Source: Alistipes sp.
GTDB lineage: Bacteria > Bacteroidota > Bacteroidia > Bacteroidales > Rikenellaceae
Direction of reading: 5' to 3'
NCBI GenBank assembly: GCA_031285405.1
Contig: JAITWH010000030.1
Location: 1 to 44,659, forward strand
DNA: 44,659 nucleotides
In this document: positions 7,055-14,239 of the stretch, in pieces
Layout of the letters: each line of letters begins with the position of its first letter
Position numbering within the stretch: position 1 is the stretch's first letter
Translations under genes and position numbers: made by a program
The notes under the pieces: generated by a model
The model's input: the letters and a program-made list of their open reading frames with translations, nothing else
What the model was told of the DNA's origin: nothing
Database searches by the model: none

Positions 7055-7717
7055 ATGGCCGTAAAGATCAGATTAGGACGACACGGGAAGAAGGGATATC
7101 CTTTCTACCACATAGTCGTCGCAGACAGCAGGGCGCCACGTGATGGCAAGTTTATCGAAAAGATCGGTACCTACAATCCGAACACGAATCCTGCTACGAT
7201 CGACCTAAGCTTCGAGAAAGCTTTAGATTGGTTGCAAAAGGGCGCACAGCCCACAGACACAGTTCGCTCGATCCTCTCCGGACAGGGCGTGATGATGAAG
7301 AAGCACCTGTTGGGCGGGGTTGCCAAGGGCGCGTTCTCGGAGAGCGATGCCGAGGCGAAGTTCAACAAGTGGCTCGAAGAGAAGAGCGCAAAGGGTGCCG
7401 CCGCCGCCACCAAGTTGGCAGGTGACGTCCGCGCTGCCGAAAAGGCACGCGCCGCCGCCGAGACCAAGGTGAAGGAGGAGAAGGCAAAAGCCATCGCCGC
7501 CAAGAAGGCCGAGGCTGCGGGTATTGTTGCAGAGGAGGTTGCTTCTGAGGAGGCGGTTTCCGAGGTTGCTTCTGAGGCCGCCGAAGCTGTGGAGGCCATC
7601 GAGGCCGCCGTCGACGCTGTTGCCTGCGAGCCCGAAGCTGCTGCTGAAGTTGCCGAGGCTCCTGTTGCTGAGGCTCCTGCTGAAGCTGCTCCCGCCGAAG
7701 AGAAGGCTGCAGAATAA
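7055..7717 (+). CDS. rpsP: 30S ribosomal protein S16
   Basis: 220-aa small-subunit protein. The first roughly 85 residues are the S16 core ([42 protein letters not shown], then the [20 protein letters not shown] helix). The rest is a Bacteroidota-type extension: a Lys/Ala helix and then an Ala/Glu/Val-rich acidic tail (about 150-220). The tail is longer and more repetitive than the basic core needs, and its function is unknown. It is the first gene of rpsP-rimM-membrane protein-mnmA, a tightly spaced translation-related group. Confidence 0.95.
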   Translation: MAVKIRLGRHGKKGYPFYHIVVADSRAPRDGKFIEKIGTYNPNTNPATIDLSFEKALDWLQKGAQPTDTVRSILSGQGVMMKKHLLGGVAKGAFSESDAEAKFNKWLEEKSAKGAAAATKLAGDVRAAEKARAAAETKVKEEKAKAIAAKKAEAAGIVAEEVASEEAVSEVASEAAEAVEAIEAAVDAVACEPEAAAEVAEAPVAEAPAEAAPAEEKAAE

Positions 7718-7730
7718 AATCCTGTCTCCA

Positions 7731-8342
7731 GTGGACAGGAAGGTCACAGCGGGAAAGGTCGGGGGGCTCTTCGGTAACAAAGGGGAGTTGACTCTGGTGC
7801 TTTATGATAGTTTTCCGCGTGATCCCGATAGGGAGGAACCTGTGTTTGTCGAGATCGACGGACATGCGGTTCCTCTCTTTTTCGATAGTTTCGTTCGCCG
7901 CGGGGTGCGGGGGGCGACGGCGGTTTTTGCCGACATCGACACCCCTGTGCGTGCAGCCGAGTTGACCGGGCATGAGTTTTTTTTCCGTCGTGCGGGTGGC
8001 GGTCGGAGCAGTGAGGCGGGTGGCAGGAGCGGCGAGGCGGGGGAGGGGAGCGATGAGCTCTACTTTGAAGACCTGGTGGGTTGGGAGGTTCAGGTGGGCA
8101 ATGGACGCACGGGTCGCATCACCGCTTTTTTTGATAGTGATCTTAATCCGCTTTTGGAGGTTGAGTTGGAGGGGGGGGGAGGTGATGGCGGTGCTTTGAA
8201 TGTCGCCTCCGGAACACGAGCTGTCGCCGCTGGAACCAAAGTGTTAATCCCCGCCGTCGAAGAGTTCATTCAAGACATCGACGAAAGTCGCCACCAGATT
8301 ACCCTCTTGCTACCCGAAGGGTTGCTGGAGTTAAATTCATGA
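7731..8342 (+). CDS. rimM: Ribosome maturation factor RimM
   Basis: About 203 aa. RimM binds S19 and assists 16S processing in the 30S head. The N-terminal domain shows TAGKVGGLFGNKGELTLVLY and a HEFFF strand; the PRC-barrel begins about residue 110 (LYFEDLVGWEVQVGNGRTG) and ends KVLIPAVEEFIQDIDESRHQ-ITLLLPEGLLEL. The frame has no ATG after the rpsP stop; GTG at 7731 gives an N-terminus of family length and is preferred over the long upstream frame that shadows rpsP. Residues 88-108 are a Gly/Arg/Ser/Glu-rich insert between the two domains. The stop overlaps the next start by 4 bp. Confidence 0.88.
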   Translation: MDRKVTAGKVGGLFGNKGELTLVLYDSFPRDPDREEPVFVEIDGHAVPLFFDSFVRRGVRGATAVFADIDTPVRAAELTGHEFFFRRAGGGRSSEAGGRSGEAGEGSDELYFEDLVGWEVQVGNGRTGRITAFFDSDLNPLLEVELEGGGGDGGALNVASGTRAVAAGTKVLIPAVEEFIQDIDESRHQITLLLPEGLLELNS

Positions 8343-8842
8343 CACTTAACCCGTTAAATAATACTGCCATGAATGTATTGTATGATCTCATCAAAGAAGA
8401 CCGCAACGAGATCCGAACCATCAAGAATTGGATGTACACCTCTATTCAGGCGTGGCTTGCCGCTTCGTTTGCTGTTTTGGCATTCATTATTTCCAAGGCA
8501 AGTCCCGATGGTGAAATATGCCTTGATTGCAAAGAGGAGTGGATTGTTGTTTTGACAATTTTGTTATTTTTAGGTATATCATGGGTGGTGTTCTATTTCC
8601 AGAATAAAGACCTGCATTTTACGAGACTTTGCCTTAGACACAGAGAAGAGATTTTAGAGCAGTCTTGCATTGAGATAGATTACTTCGGAGACATTGATCA
8701 ACCGCTGCCGAAATGGTTGGATAAATTTCGAAAAAAATGGTGGCACACCGAATTTAAAAACGACGCAATGCCATGGTTCGCGCAACTTGCCGCGTCGTTG
8801 GTGTATGTTTTGGAGATAGTGGGTGTATGGTTGTTATTGTGA
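8339..8842 (+). CDS. Unknown small integral membrane protein
   Basis: 167 aa, not recognised. Three hydrophobic segments are visible: about 36-55 (WLAASFAVLAFIISKAS), about 68-90 (WIVVLTILLFLGISWVVFYF) and the C-terminus about 147-167 (LAASLVYVLEIVGVWLLL). Between the second and third lies a charged, probably cytoplasmic part with HFTRLCLRHREEILEQ and KWLDKFRKKWWHTEFK. The start overlaps the rimM stop (ATGA); an internal ATG at 8369 is an alternative. Only 1 bp separates its stop from mnmA, so it is probably part of the translation operon. Base composition is lower in GC than its neighbours, hinting at later acquisition. No function is proposed. Confidence 0.75.
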   Translation: MTLNPLNNTAMNVLYDLIKEDRNEIRTIKNWMYTSIQAWLAASFAVLAFIISKASPDGEICLDCKEEWIVVLTILLFLGISWVVFYFQNKDLHFTRLCLRHREEILEQSCIEIDYFGDIDQPLPKWLDKFRKKWWHTEFKNDAMPWFAQLAASLVYVLEIVGVWLLL

Positions 8843-8843
8843 A

Positions 8844-10157
8844 ATGGGGAAACGTGTTGTCATAGGTTTGTCGGGAGGGGTTGACTCCTCGGTTGCGGCG
8901 TGGTTACTGCAGCGGCAGGGCTATGACGTGGTGGGGCTGTTTATGCGCAATTGGCACGACACGACTGGCACGCTGAGCGGCGACTGCCCGTGGGAGGATG
9001 ACCAGATTTTTGCCGAACTTGTGGCGCGGCGGCTCGACATTCCGTTCCACTTTGTCGACCTCTCCGAACAGTATCGCGCGCGGGTGGTCGACTATATGTT
9101 CGCCGAGTATGCCGCCGGCCGCACTCCCAACCCCGACGTGCTGTGTAACAGGGAGATAAAGTTCGACGTATTCATGCGCGAGGCGTTTCGACTTGGGGCC
9201 GACGCCGTTGCCACGGGGCACTACTGCCGTGTTGAACAAACGACGGTTGGGGGTGGGGTGACGGGAGACGGCGACACGATGTATCGTCTGTTGGCCGGCA
9301 TCGACCTGGGTAAAGATCAGAGTTATTTTTTGTGTCAACTGTCTCAGGATCAGCTATCCAAAGCTATGTTTCCGATCGGCGGGTTGCTCAAGTCGGAGGT
9401 GCGCGCCATTGCCGCCGAACAGAAACTCGCAACCGCCGCGCGCAAAGATTCGCAGGGGATATGCTTTGTGGGCAAGGTCGATCTGCCGACGTTTCTGCAG
9501 CAGCAGCTTGAGGCGCGCCGTGGTGATATTGTCGAGATACCGGCCGACTGGTCGGGTTATGGTGTTTGCGAAAATTTTGAGGGGGGCGATGAGTCTGTTT
9601 CGCTTGCCGGCTCTGCCTTGCTTGCCGGCTCTGTCTCGCTCGATGACTCTGCGGTGCTTGCCGACGCTGCCTTGCTTGCCGATTCGGCGATGCTTGAAGC
9701 TCTTGCCGTACCTTATATATATGAGCCCGGCGACGGCAGCAAGGTTGGCGAGCATGACGGCGCGCACTTCTACACGATTGGTCAGCGCAAGGGGCTGTCG
9801 GTGGGTGGTAAGGCCGAGCCGCTGTTTGTTATCGCGACCGATGTCGTGCGCAATGTGGTGTACGTCGGGCAGGGGGCCTCGCATCCCGGGCTTTTTCGTC
9901 GCGCGCTGCGTGTGCGTGGGAGTGAGCTGCATTGGATTCGCCCCGACCGCGCCGTGCCGTCCGGAGGCAGCGAACGATTCAGCTTTCGCATTCGCTATCG
10001 GCAACCTTTGCAGGGTGGGGTGCTCTTGCGACCCAAAACCCTTGACAGTGACGCCTACATAGTGTTCGACACTCCGCAGCGCGGCATCACCGCGGGGCAG
10101 TTTGCGGCGTGGTATGACGGTGATGAGCTTATTGGTTCCGGTGTTATTTCGCAGTGA
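8844..10157 (+). CDS. mnmA: tRNA-specific 2-thiouridylase MnmA
   Basis: 437 aa. Uses ATP and a persulfide to make 2-thiouridine at wobble position 34 of Lys, Glu and Gln tRNAs. Visible: PP-loop GLSGGVDSSVAA (residues 8-19), RTPNPDVLCNREIKF with catalytic Cys101, second catalytic Cys207 in DSQGICFVG, and the C-terminal HFYTIGQRKGLSVGG followed by a beta-barrel ending TAGQFAAWYDGDELIGSGVI. The ATG at 8844 is chosen because it directly precedes GKRVVIGLSGG. The odd feature is an expansion at about 245-290 of near-repeats (LAGSALLAG, LADAALLAD) inside the central domain, making the protein about 60-70 aa longer than usual. The frame stays open and both Cys are intact, so it should be active. Confidence 0.94.
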   Translation: MGKRVVIGLSGGVDSSVAAWLLQRQGYDVVGLFMRNWHDTTGTLSGDCPWEDDQIFAELVARRLDIPFHFVDLSEQYRARVVDYMFAEYAAGRTPNPDVLCNREIKFDVFMREAFRLGADAVATGHYCRVEQTTVGGGVTGDGDTMYRLLAGIDLGKDQSYFLCQLSQDQLSKAMFPIGGLLKSEVRAIAAEQKLATAARKDSQGICFVGKVDLPTFLQQQLEARRGDIVEIPADWSGYGVCENFEGGDESVSLAGSALLAGSVSLDDSAVLADAALLADSAMLEALAVPYIYEPGDGSKVGEHDGAHFYTIGQRKGLSVGGKAEPLFVIATDVVRNVVYVGQGASHPGLFRRALRVRGSELHWIRPDRAVPSGGSERFSFRIRYRQPLQGGVLLRPKTLDSDAYIVFDTPQRGITAGQFAAWYDGDELIGSGVISQ

Positions 10158-10199
10158 TTTTTTTCCGTATTCGACCTGTCTACAAAACCCAACCCAAAT

Positions 10200-11270
10200 A
10201 TGCGCCCGATCGTCCTCCTGCTTCTGTTCCTCTCTGCCTGTTCACTCGCCCTGCCGACATCGGCGCAGCGGGTGAGTGTGGCGTTTTGGAATGTCGAGAA
10301 TCTGTTCGACACGATTCCGAGCCCATTTTACGACGACACCGAGTTTACTCCGCGCGGGGCAAACCGATGGGACACAGATCGTTACCGCACGAAAATCCGC
10401 AACCTCGCCCGAGTGATCGACGAACTTTCGGCCGACATCGTGGGGCTGGCCGAGGTCGAAAACGAGTCGGTGGTGCGCGACCTTGTGCTGGCGCTCGAAA
10501 CCGACTACAACTACATTCACCGCACCTCGGGCGACAGCCGCGGCATTGACCAGGCGCTTCTTTACAAGGGGGACAAATTTTTTCCCGACCTTGTGCCGGC
10601 GCCGGCGCCTGTGCCTGTGTCGGCGACTGTACCTGCGAGCCTGCCGGCCCTTGTGCCCGACTCCACGCGCCTGTCACGTGCGCCCGACCCTGCCGCCCGC
10701 CTGCTGACCTCGGGTATGGGGCGTGAGTTTCTGCATGTGCGCGGTGAACTGTTGGGCGAGCGCATCGACCTGATAGTCTGCCACATGGCGTCGAACCTCA
10801 ACTCCATCGCCTGGCGCCGCCGCAACATGCAGGCACTGCGCGGCGCGCTCGAAAACCTGTTGGCGCGCGACCCCTCGGCCGCGATCGTCGTGATGGGCGA
10901 CATGAACGCCGTGCCCGACGATCGCGTTGTGCGTGCCACAGTCGGCAGCGTGAGTTCGCCGTGGGATTTTATGTATGCGCCTCATTGGCAGCAACATCGG
11001 TCTGGCATCGGCTCGTACAATTGGCGCGGCCGTTGGTATCTCTACGACTGGATGATGGTCTCGCCGTCGCTTGCACGCGGTGCGATGGTGGCTCGCAACC
11101 CATCGTTGCGCATCTCCGATGCCGGAATCTACGCGAAGGAGTACCTCACGGAATCCGTTACATCGGACACACATGGCGCGCGCCGTCCACTCCGTACTTT
11201 CTATGCCGGCGACTATCTGGGCGGCTTTAGCGACCACTTTCCCGTCTGGCTTGTAATCGAGAGGCCATGA
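10200..11270 (+). CDS. Secreted endonuclease/exonuclease/phosphatase family protein
   Basis: 356 aa with an N-terminal signal (MRPIVLLLLFLSACSLALPTS). It has the DNase I-like fold motifs: SVAFWNVENLFDT (about 26-38), metal ligand region GLAEVEN (Glu85), CHMASNLNS (His195), GDMNAVPDD (233-241) and the final SDHFPVWLVIE with Asp-His. This fold covers nucleases and phosphodiesterases acting on nucleic acids, sugars or inositol lipids; the substrate cannot be told. Residues about 131-170 are a Pro/Ala/Val-rich insert within an otherwise compact domain. It follows mnmA after 42 bp and ends at a strong terminator. LSAC could be read as a lipobox, so lipid anchoring is possible. Confidence 0.85.
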   Translation: MRPIVLLLLFLSACSLALPTSAQRVSVAFWNVENLFDTIPSPFYDDTEFTPRGANRWDTDRYRTKIRNLARVIDELSADIVGLAEVENESVVRDLVLALETDYNYIHRTSGDSRGIDQALLYKGDKFFPDLVPAPAPVPVSATVPASLPALVPDSTRLSRAPDPAARLLTSGMGREFLHVRGELLGERIDLIVCHMASNLNSIAWRRRNMQALRGALENLLARDPSAAIVVMGDMNAVPDDRVVRATVGSVSSPWDFMYAPHWQQHRSGIGSYNWRGRWYLYDWMMVSPSLARGAMVARNPSLRISDAGIYAKEYLTESVTSDTHGARRPLRTFYAGDYLGGFSDHFPVWLVIERP

Positions 11271-11273
11271 AAA

Positions 11274-11302
11274 AAAGAGCCCCGAGTGTTTTGGGGCTCT
11301 TT
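11274..11302. terminator. Bidirectional terminator
   Basis: AAAGAGCCCC (11274-11283) pairs perfectly with GGGGCTCTTT (11293-11302) around a 9-nt loop, between two convergent genes (stops at 11270 and 11339). Confidence 0.85.
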
Positions 11303-11338
11303 GCATAGTCGGCGTTACGACCCTTAGCGGGGCAACAT

Positions 11339-12247
11339 TTAGCGGGGCAACATCGGGAATAGTTCGAGGATCCGCTCACGAGAGGGCATGCTCCCGTACT
11401 CGCAAACCTCAAAAGACTCGAAGTAGCGACTGTCGGCGATCTGCTCGGCGGTGTACCACTTCAGCGCGGCCTGACCATAACGCTCGGCCTGATTGCGCCC
11501 CAGGTAACGTTCGCCGATAAACCGACGCTGCTCCTCGCGCGAGGCGGGCATCTGATCGGCATACCCGTTGTTCCAAGGCAGCCACTCGAACACCTGCGAC
11601 TCGTGGGCGCAGATCGCGTCGACCTTCTTTTGCATCACCGGAGTGACGTCGACCACTATGTCGGGCGAAAAGGGGTTGGGCTTCTGAAACCTGTCGGGCA
11701 TGTAGAGAAACACCACCGGCTTCATCAGCGCATCGACCTCGGGCACCAACAGCGGCACGGAGATCATGTAGGCCGCGTCCTGCACCACCTGCGAACAGTA
11801 CCTGTGGTCGGGATGGTAGTCGTTGGGCCTGTGGGTGATCACCACGTCGGCGCCCCAATCGCGAATCAGCCGGATCACCTCCAACCGGTTTTCGAGCGTC
11901 GGCATCAGCTCGCCGTCGTCGTTGTCCATGTTGGTGTACTCGATTCCGAGGATCCGTCCGGCCTCACGCATCTCGCCTTTGCGTCGCGCGGCGAGGGCGT
12001 TGGGCTTCATCTGGTGGTGCCCCTTGTTGCCGTTGGTCATCGACACGAACTTTACCTCGTGCCCCGCCTGAGAGTAGAGCGCGGCGATCCCGCCGGCGTT
12101 GATGTCGCAGTCGTCGGGATGCGCTCCAAACAGAATCACTTTTATCGGCTCGGCTGCTGCCGTCGGCACGGCCGCGTTTGCGCCTGAGACGGCGCCGACG
12201 GAGAACAGCAGAGCAAAAATCGCTGATGTTACGGTTTTCAGCTTCAT
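11339..12247 (-). CDS. Secreted PIG-L (LmbE-like) family deacetylase
   Basis: 302 aa with a Sec signal (cleavage near SGANA, about residue 26). PIG-L enzymes are zinc-dependent N-deacetylases acting on GlcNAc-type substrates. The zinc motif AHPDD is at 42-46, and a second conserved motif, HRPNDYHPDHRY, at 139-150 contributes a further His. Both are intact. The export signal is notable since classical family members act in the cytoplasm on small thiols or GPI precursors; a periplasmic amino-sugar substrate is plausible but inferred. It follows a secreted TIM-barrel isomerase by 13 bp and should be co-transcribed with it. Confidence 0.87.
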   Translation of the reverse strand: MKLKTVTSAIFALLFSVGAVSGANAAVPTAAAEPIKVILFGAHPDDCDINAGGIAALYSQAGHEVKFVSMTNGNKGHHQMKPNALAARRKGEMREAGRILGIEYTNMDNDDGELMPTLENRLEVIRLIRDWGADVVITHRPNDYHPDHRYCSQVVQDAAYMISVPLLVPEVDALMKPVVFLYMPDRFQKPNPFSPDIVVDVTPVMQKKVDAICAHESQVFEWLPWNNGYADQMPASREEQRRFIGERYLGRNQAERYGQAALKWYTAEQIADSRYFESFEVCEYGSMPSRERILELFPMLPR

Positions 12248-12260
12248 GACGTCGGCCGGA

Positions 12261-13271
12261 CTATTTCACCGGATAGTTGGTGTAATACTTGTCGATCAGC
12301 CTCTTGAAGAGCGTGAGGCTCTCGATCGACGAGGGGATGCGGTCGCCTCTACCTTCGAATTCGAGGGTGATGTAGCCGCGGTAGTTCGCGTCGTGGAACA
12401 TCTTGAAGATGCGTTCGTAGTCCAACTCGAAATCCATCCAGAACCCGCCACCCTGATAGGTCTTGCACGAGATGAAGGTGCTCTCGGGCAGCAGTTTTTC
12501 GATGCTTTCGTAGTGTTCGGCCGCAAAGTTGGCGGTGTCCAACAGCAGGCTCAGCCACTGCGACTTGACGCTGTTTTTGATGCGCAGCATCCTCTCGGCC
12601 GTCGTCGAGAGTCCCCAGTGGTTTTCGAGCAGCATCACCACCCCGTTCTGTTCGGCGGCGGGCAGACACTTGTAGATGCAGTCCTGAATCCACGCGAACC
12701 CGTCATCGTGGGTGTAACCCTCCATCGGCCCCTCCTGAGCCCTTTCGATCAGCGACGACCCGCGAGCCGCCGTGCCCCAGCCGCCCGAGTTGAGACGGAT
12801 TGCCGGAATACCCATGCGTGCGGCCAGCTCCACATAGCGGATCACATTGTTGACCTGTGCCTGACGGAACTCGGGCCGCGGGTCCACGAAGTCGTTGTCG
12901 ATCGAGAGACATGCCAGCATCACCCCGTTCTTGTAGGCCAACTGCTTGACGCTCTGGATATATGCGTTGTCTTCGCTCGCGAGGCTGCGGTGCAGGATGT
13001 CCACCCCGTCGATGCCCCAGTCGGCGGCGTAGTTGATCACCTTTTCGATCCCCTGCGGGTCGCGCGCGAGGTTCTGCAGCGAGTAGGTCGACAGACAGAG
13101 CTTGGGACGTCCGGCCACGCTGCCCGCGGCGGGAGCCTGACCCGCGCCCGAGGGAGCGGCGCCCGAGATGATGTCCGACAGTGAGCCCGCGCGGGAGATG
13201 CCCGGCATGGCGAGAGTGGCGGCTCCGGCAGCCGAAGCGGCCAGGAACGAACGACGAGAAAGTGTCTTCAT
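12261..13271 (-). CDS. Secreted sugar phosphate isomerase/epimerase-like TIM-barrel protein
   Basis: 336 aa of the xylose-isomerase-like/AP-endonuclease-2 superfamily. The N-terminus MKTLSRRSFLAASAAGAATL is a twin-arginine-type signal, suggesting export as a folded, metal-loaded protein. Barrel motifs include LCLSTYSLQNL, WGIDGVDILHR, GVMLACLSIDNDF, MGIPAIRLNSGGWG, NGVVMLLENHWG (a metal-ligand Glu), SLLLDTANF and GYITLEFEGRGD near the C-terminus. Pro/Gly/Ala-rich linker residues (about 30-50) separate signal and barrel. It has its own promoter and is 13 bp from the PIG-L deacetylase gene. Proteins of this kind occur in 3-keto-glycoside and inositol pathways; the substrate here is unknown. Confidence 0.82.
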   Translation of the reverse strand: MKTLSRRSFLAASAAGAATLAMPGISRAGSLSDIISGAAPSGAGQAPAAGSVAGRPKLCLSTYSLQNLARDPQGIEKVINYAADWGIDGVDILHRSLASEDNAYIQSVKQLAYKNGVMLACLSIDNDFVDPRPEFRQAQVNNVIRYVELAARMGIPAIRLNSGGWGTAARGSSLIERAQEGPMEGYTHDDGFAWIQDCIYKCLPAAEQNGVVMLLENHWGLSTTAERMLRIKNSVKSQWLSLLLDTANFAAEHYESIEKLLPESTFISCKTYQGGGFWMDFELDYERIFKMFHDANYRGYITLEFEGRGDRIPSSIESLTLFKRLIDKYYTNYPVK

Positions 13272-13318
13272 AACGAGGTTATTTTTTTAAGGTTAGATTT
13301 AAGATGAATGTTTCCCCG

Positions 13319-13326
13319 CAAATATA
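13319..13326 (-). promoter_or_regulatory. -7 box of the isomerase/PIG-L operon
   Basis: The minus strand reads TATATTTG, about 48 nt before the isomerase start, in an AT-rich 65-bp gap. A TTG lies only 14 bp upstream, so the -33 element is uncertain. Confidence 0.55.
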
Positions 13327-13336
13327 ATAAAATTAT

Positions 13337-14239
13337 TTAACAATCCCGTTGCCGCCGAGATTTTAGGTAGAGCTGCACGCTATTGAAAATAGTTTGCCAG
13401 AGCACATAGGCCGCGGGGGCGATCGAACTGACGGGATTCAGATAGCTCTGTGCGAGCCATATCGCCAGAATGGTGTTCTTCTGACCCAGCGCCTGCCCGC
13501 CCGCCACGGCGTCGCCGTACCGTCGGCCGAAGAACCGTCCTGTGAAGAACTGCACCAGACAGAGCACCAACGCCGCCCCCGCCAATGCGAAACCCTTCGC
13601 CAAAGTGAGCCCCTCCTGCGAGGCTACAAAGTTCACCGTACGCGCCGTCACGATGGTCAGCGCCACAACCCACAGATAGAACGACACGATGCGAAATCGC
13701 TGCACCGTCTCCGCCACCCGCGGCGCGAACCTTTGCAGCGCCACCGCCACCACGAACGGCATCACGATCACAGGAATCACCCGACCCAAAATAGTCACGA
13801 ACGACGCCCCGAACGAGACTCCGCCCGCCGGCATGATGATCGAGAAGAAGAGCGGCGCCCCCAACGCCACGGCAAAGTTGATCAGCAGAGAGTAGGAGAG
13901 CATCGTCGATATCCGCGCCCCAAGCATCGCCGCCATCACCACCCCCGCGCTGGCCGTCGGAGCCAACACGCAGATCATCGCCCCCTGCGCCACGTCGACA
14001 TCCCACAACCGTGTCAAAAGATAGACCCCCACACTCACCACCGCCTGAAAAGTCAACAACGCGAGGTGCAGCCCCGTGAGTCGCATCTCGCCCATCCGCA
14101 CCCCGCAGAACGGAATGAACAGCATCACGAACAGGAACCATGGAGTCAGCCACCCAAGGCCCCCCAACTGATTGTGCAGCGCACCTCCGACGATCATCGC
14201 CACGGGCATCAGCAGCGTTTGCAAATTATTTCGCGACAT
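13337..14239 (-). CDS. Bile acid:sodium symporter (BASS) family transporter
   Basis: 300 aa with about nine hydrophobic helices. Recognisable BASS features are the motif around VLAPTASAGVVMAAMLGA (first half) and GQKNTILAIWLAQSYLNP-VSSIAPAAYVLWQTIFNSVQLY in the second half, which carries the family's crossover motif. Family members move bile acids, pantoate, pyruvate or other organic anions with sodium; the solute is not predictable here. The start overlaps the upstream symporter gene by 14 bp, so it is translated from the same message. It is the last gene of the NamZ-like/symporter/BASS group. Confidence 0.85.
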   Translation of the reverse strand: MSRNNLQTLLMPVAMIVGGALHNQLGGLGWLTPWFLFVMLFIPFCGVRMGEMRLTGLHLALLTFQAVVSVGVYLLTRLWDVDVAQGAMICVLAPTASAGVVMAAMLGARISTMLSYSLLINFAVALGAPLFFSIIMPAGGVSFGASFVTILGRVIPVIVMPFVVAVALQRFAPRVAETVQRFRIVSFYLWVVALTIVTARTVNFVASQEGLTLAKGFALAGAALVLCLVQFFTGRFFGRRYGDAVAGGQALGQKNTILAIWLAQSYLNPVSSIAPAAYVLWQTIFNSVQLYLKSRRQRDC

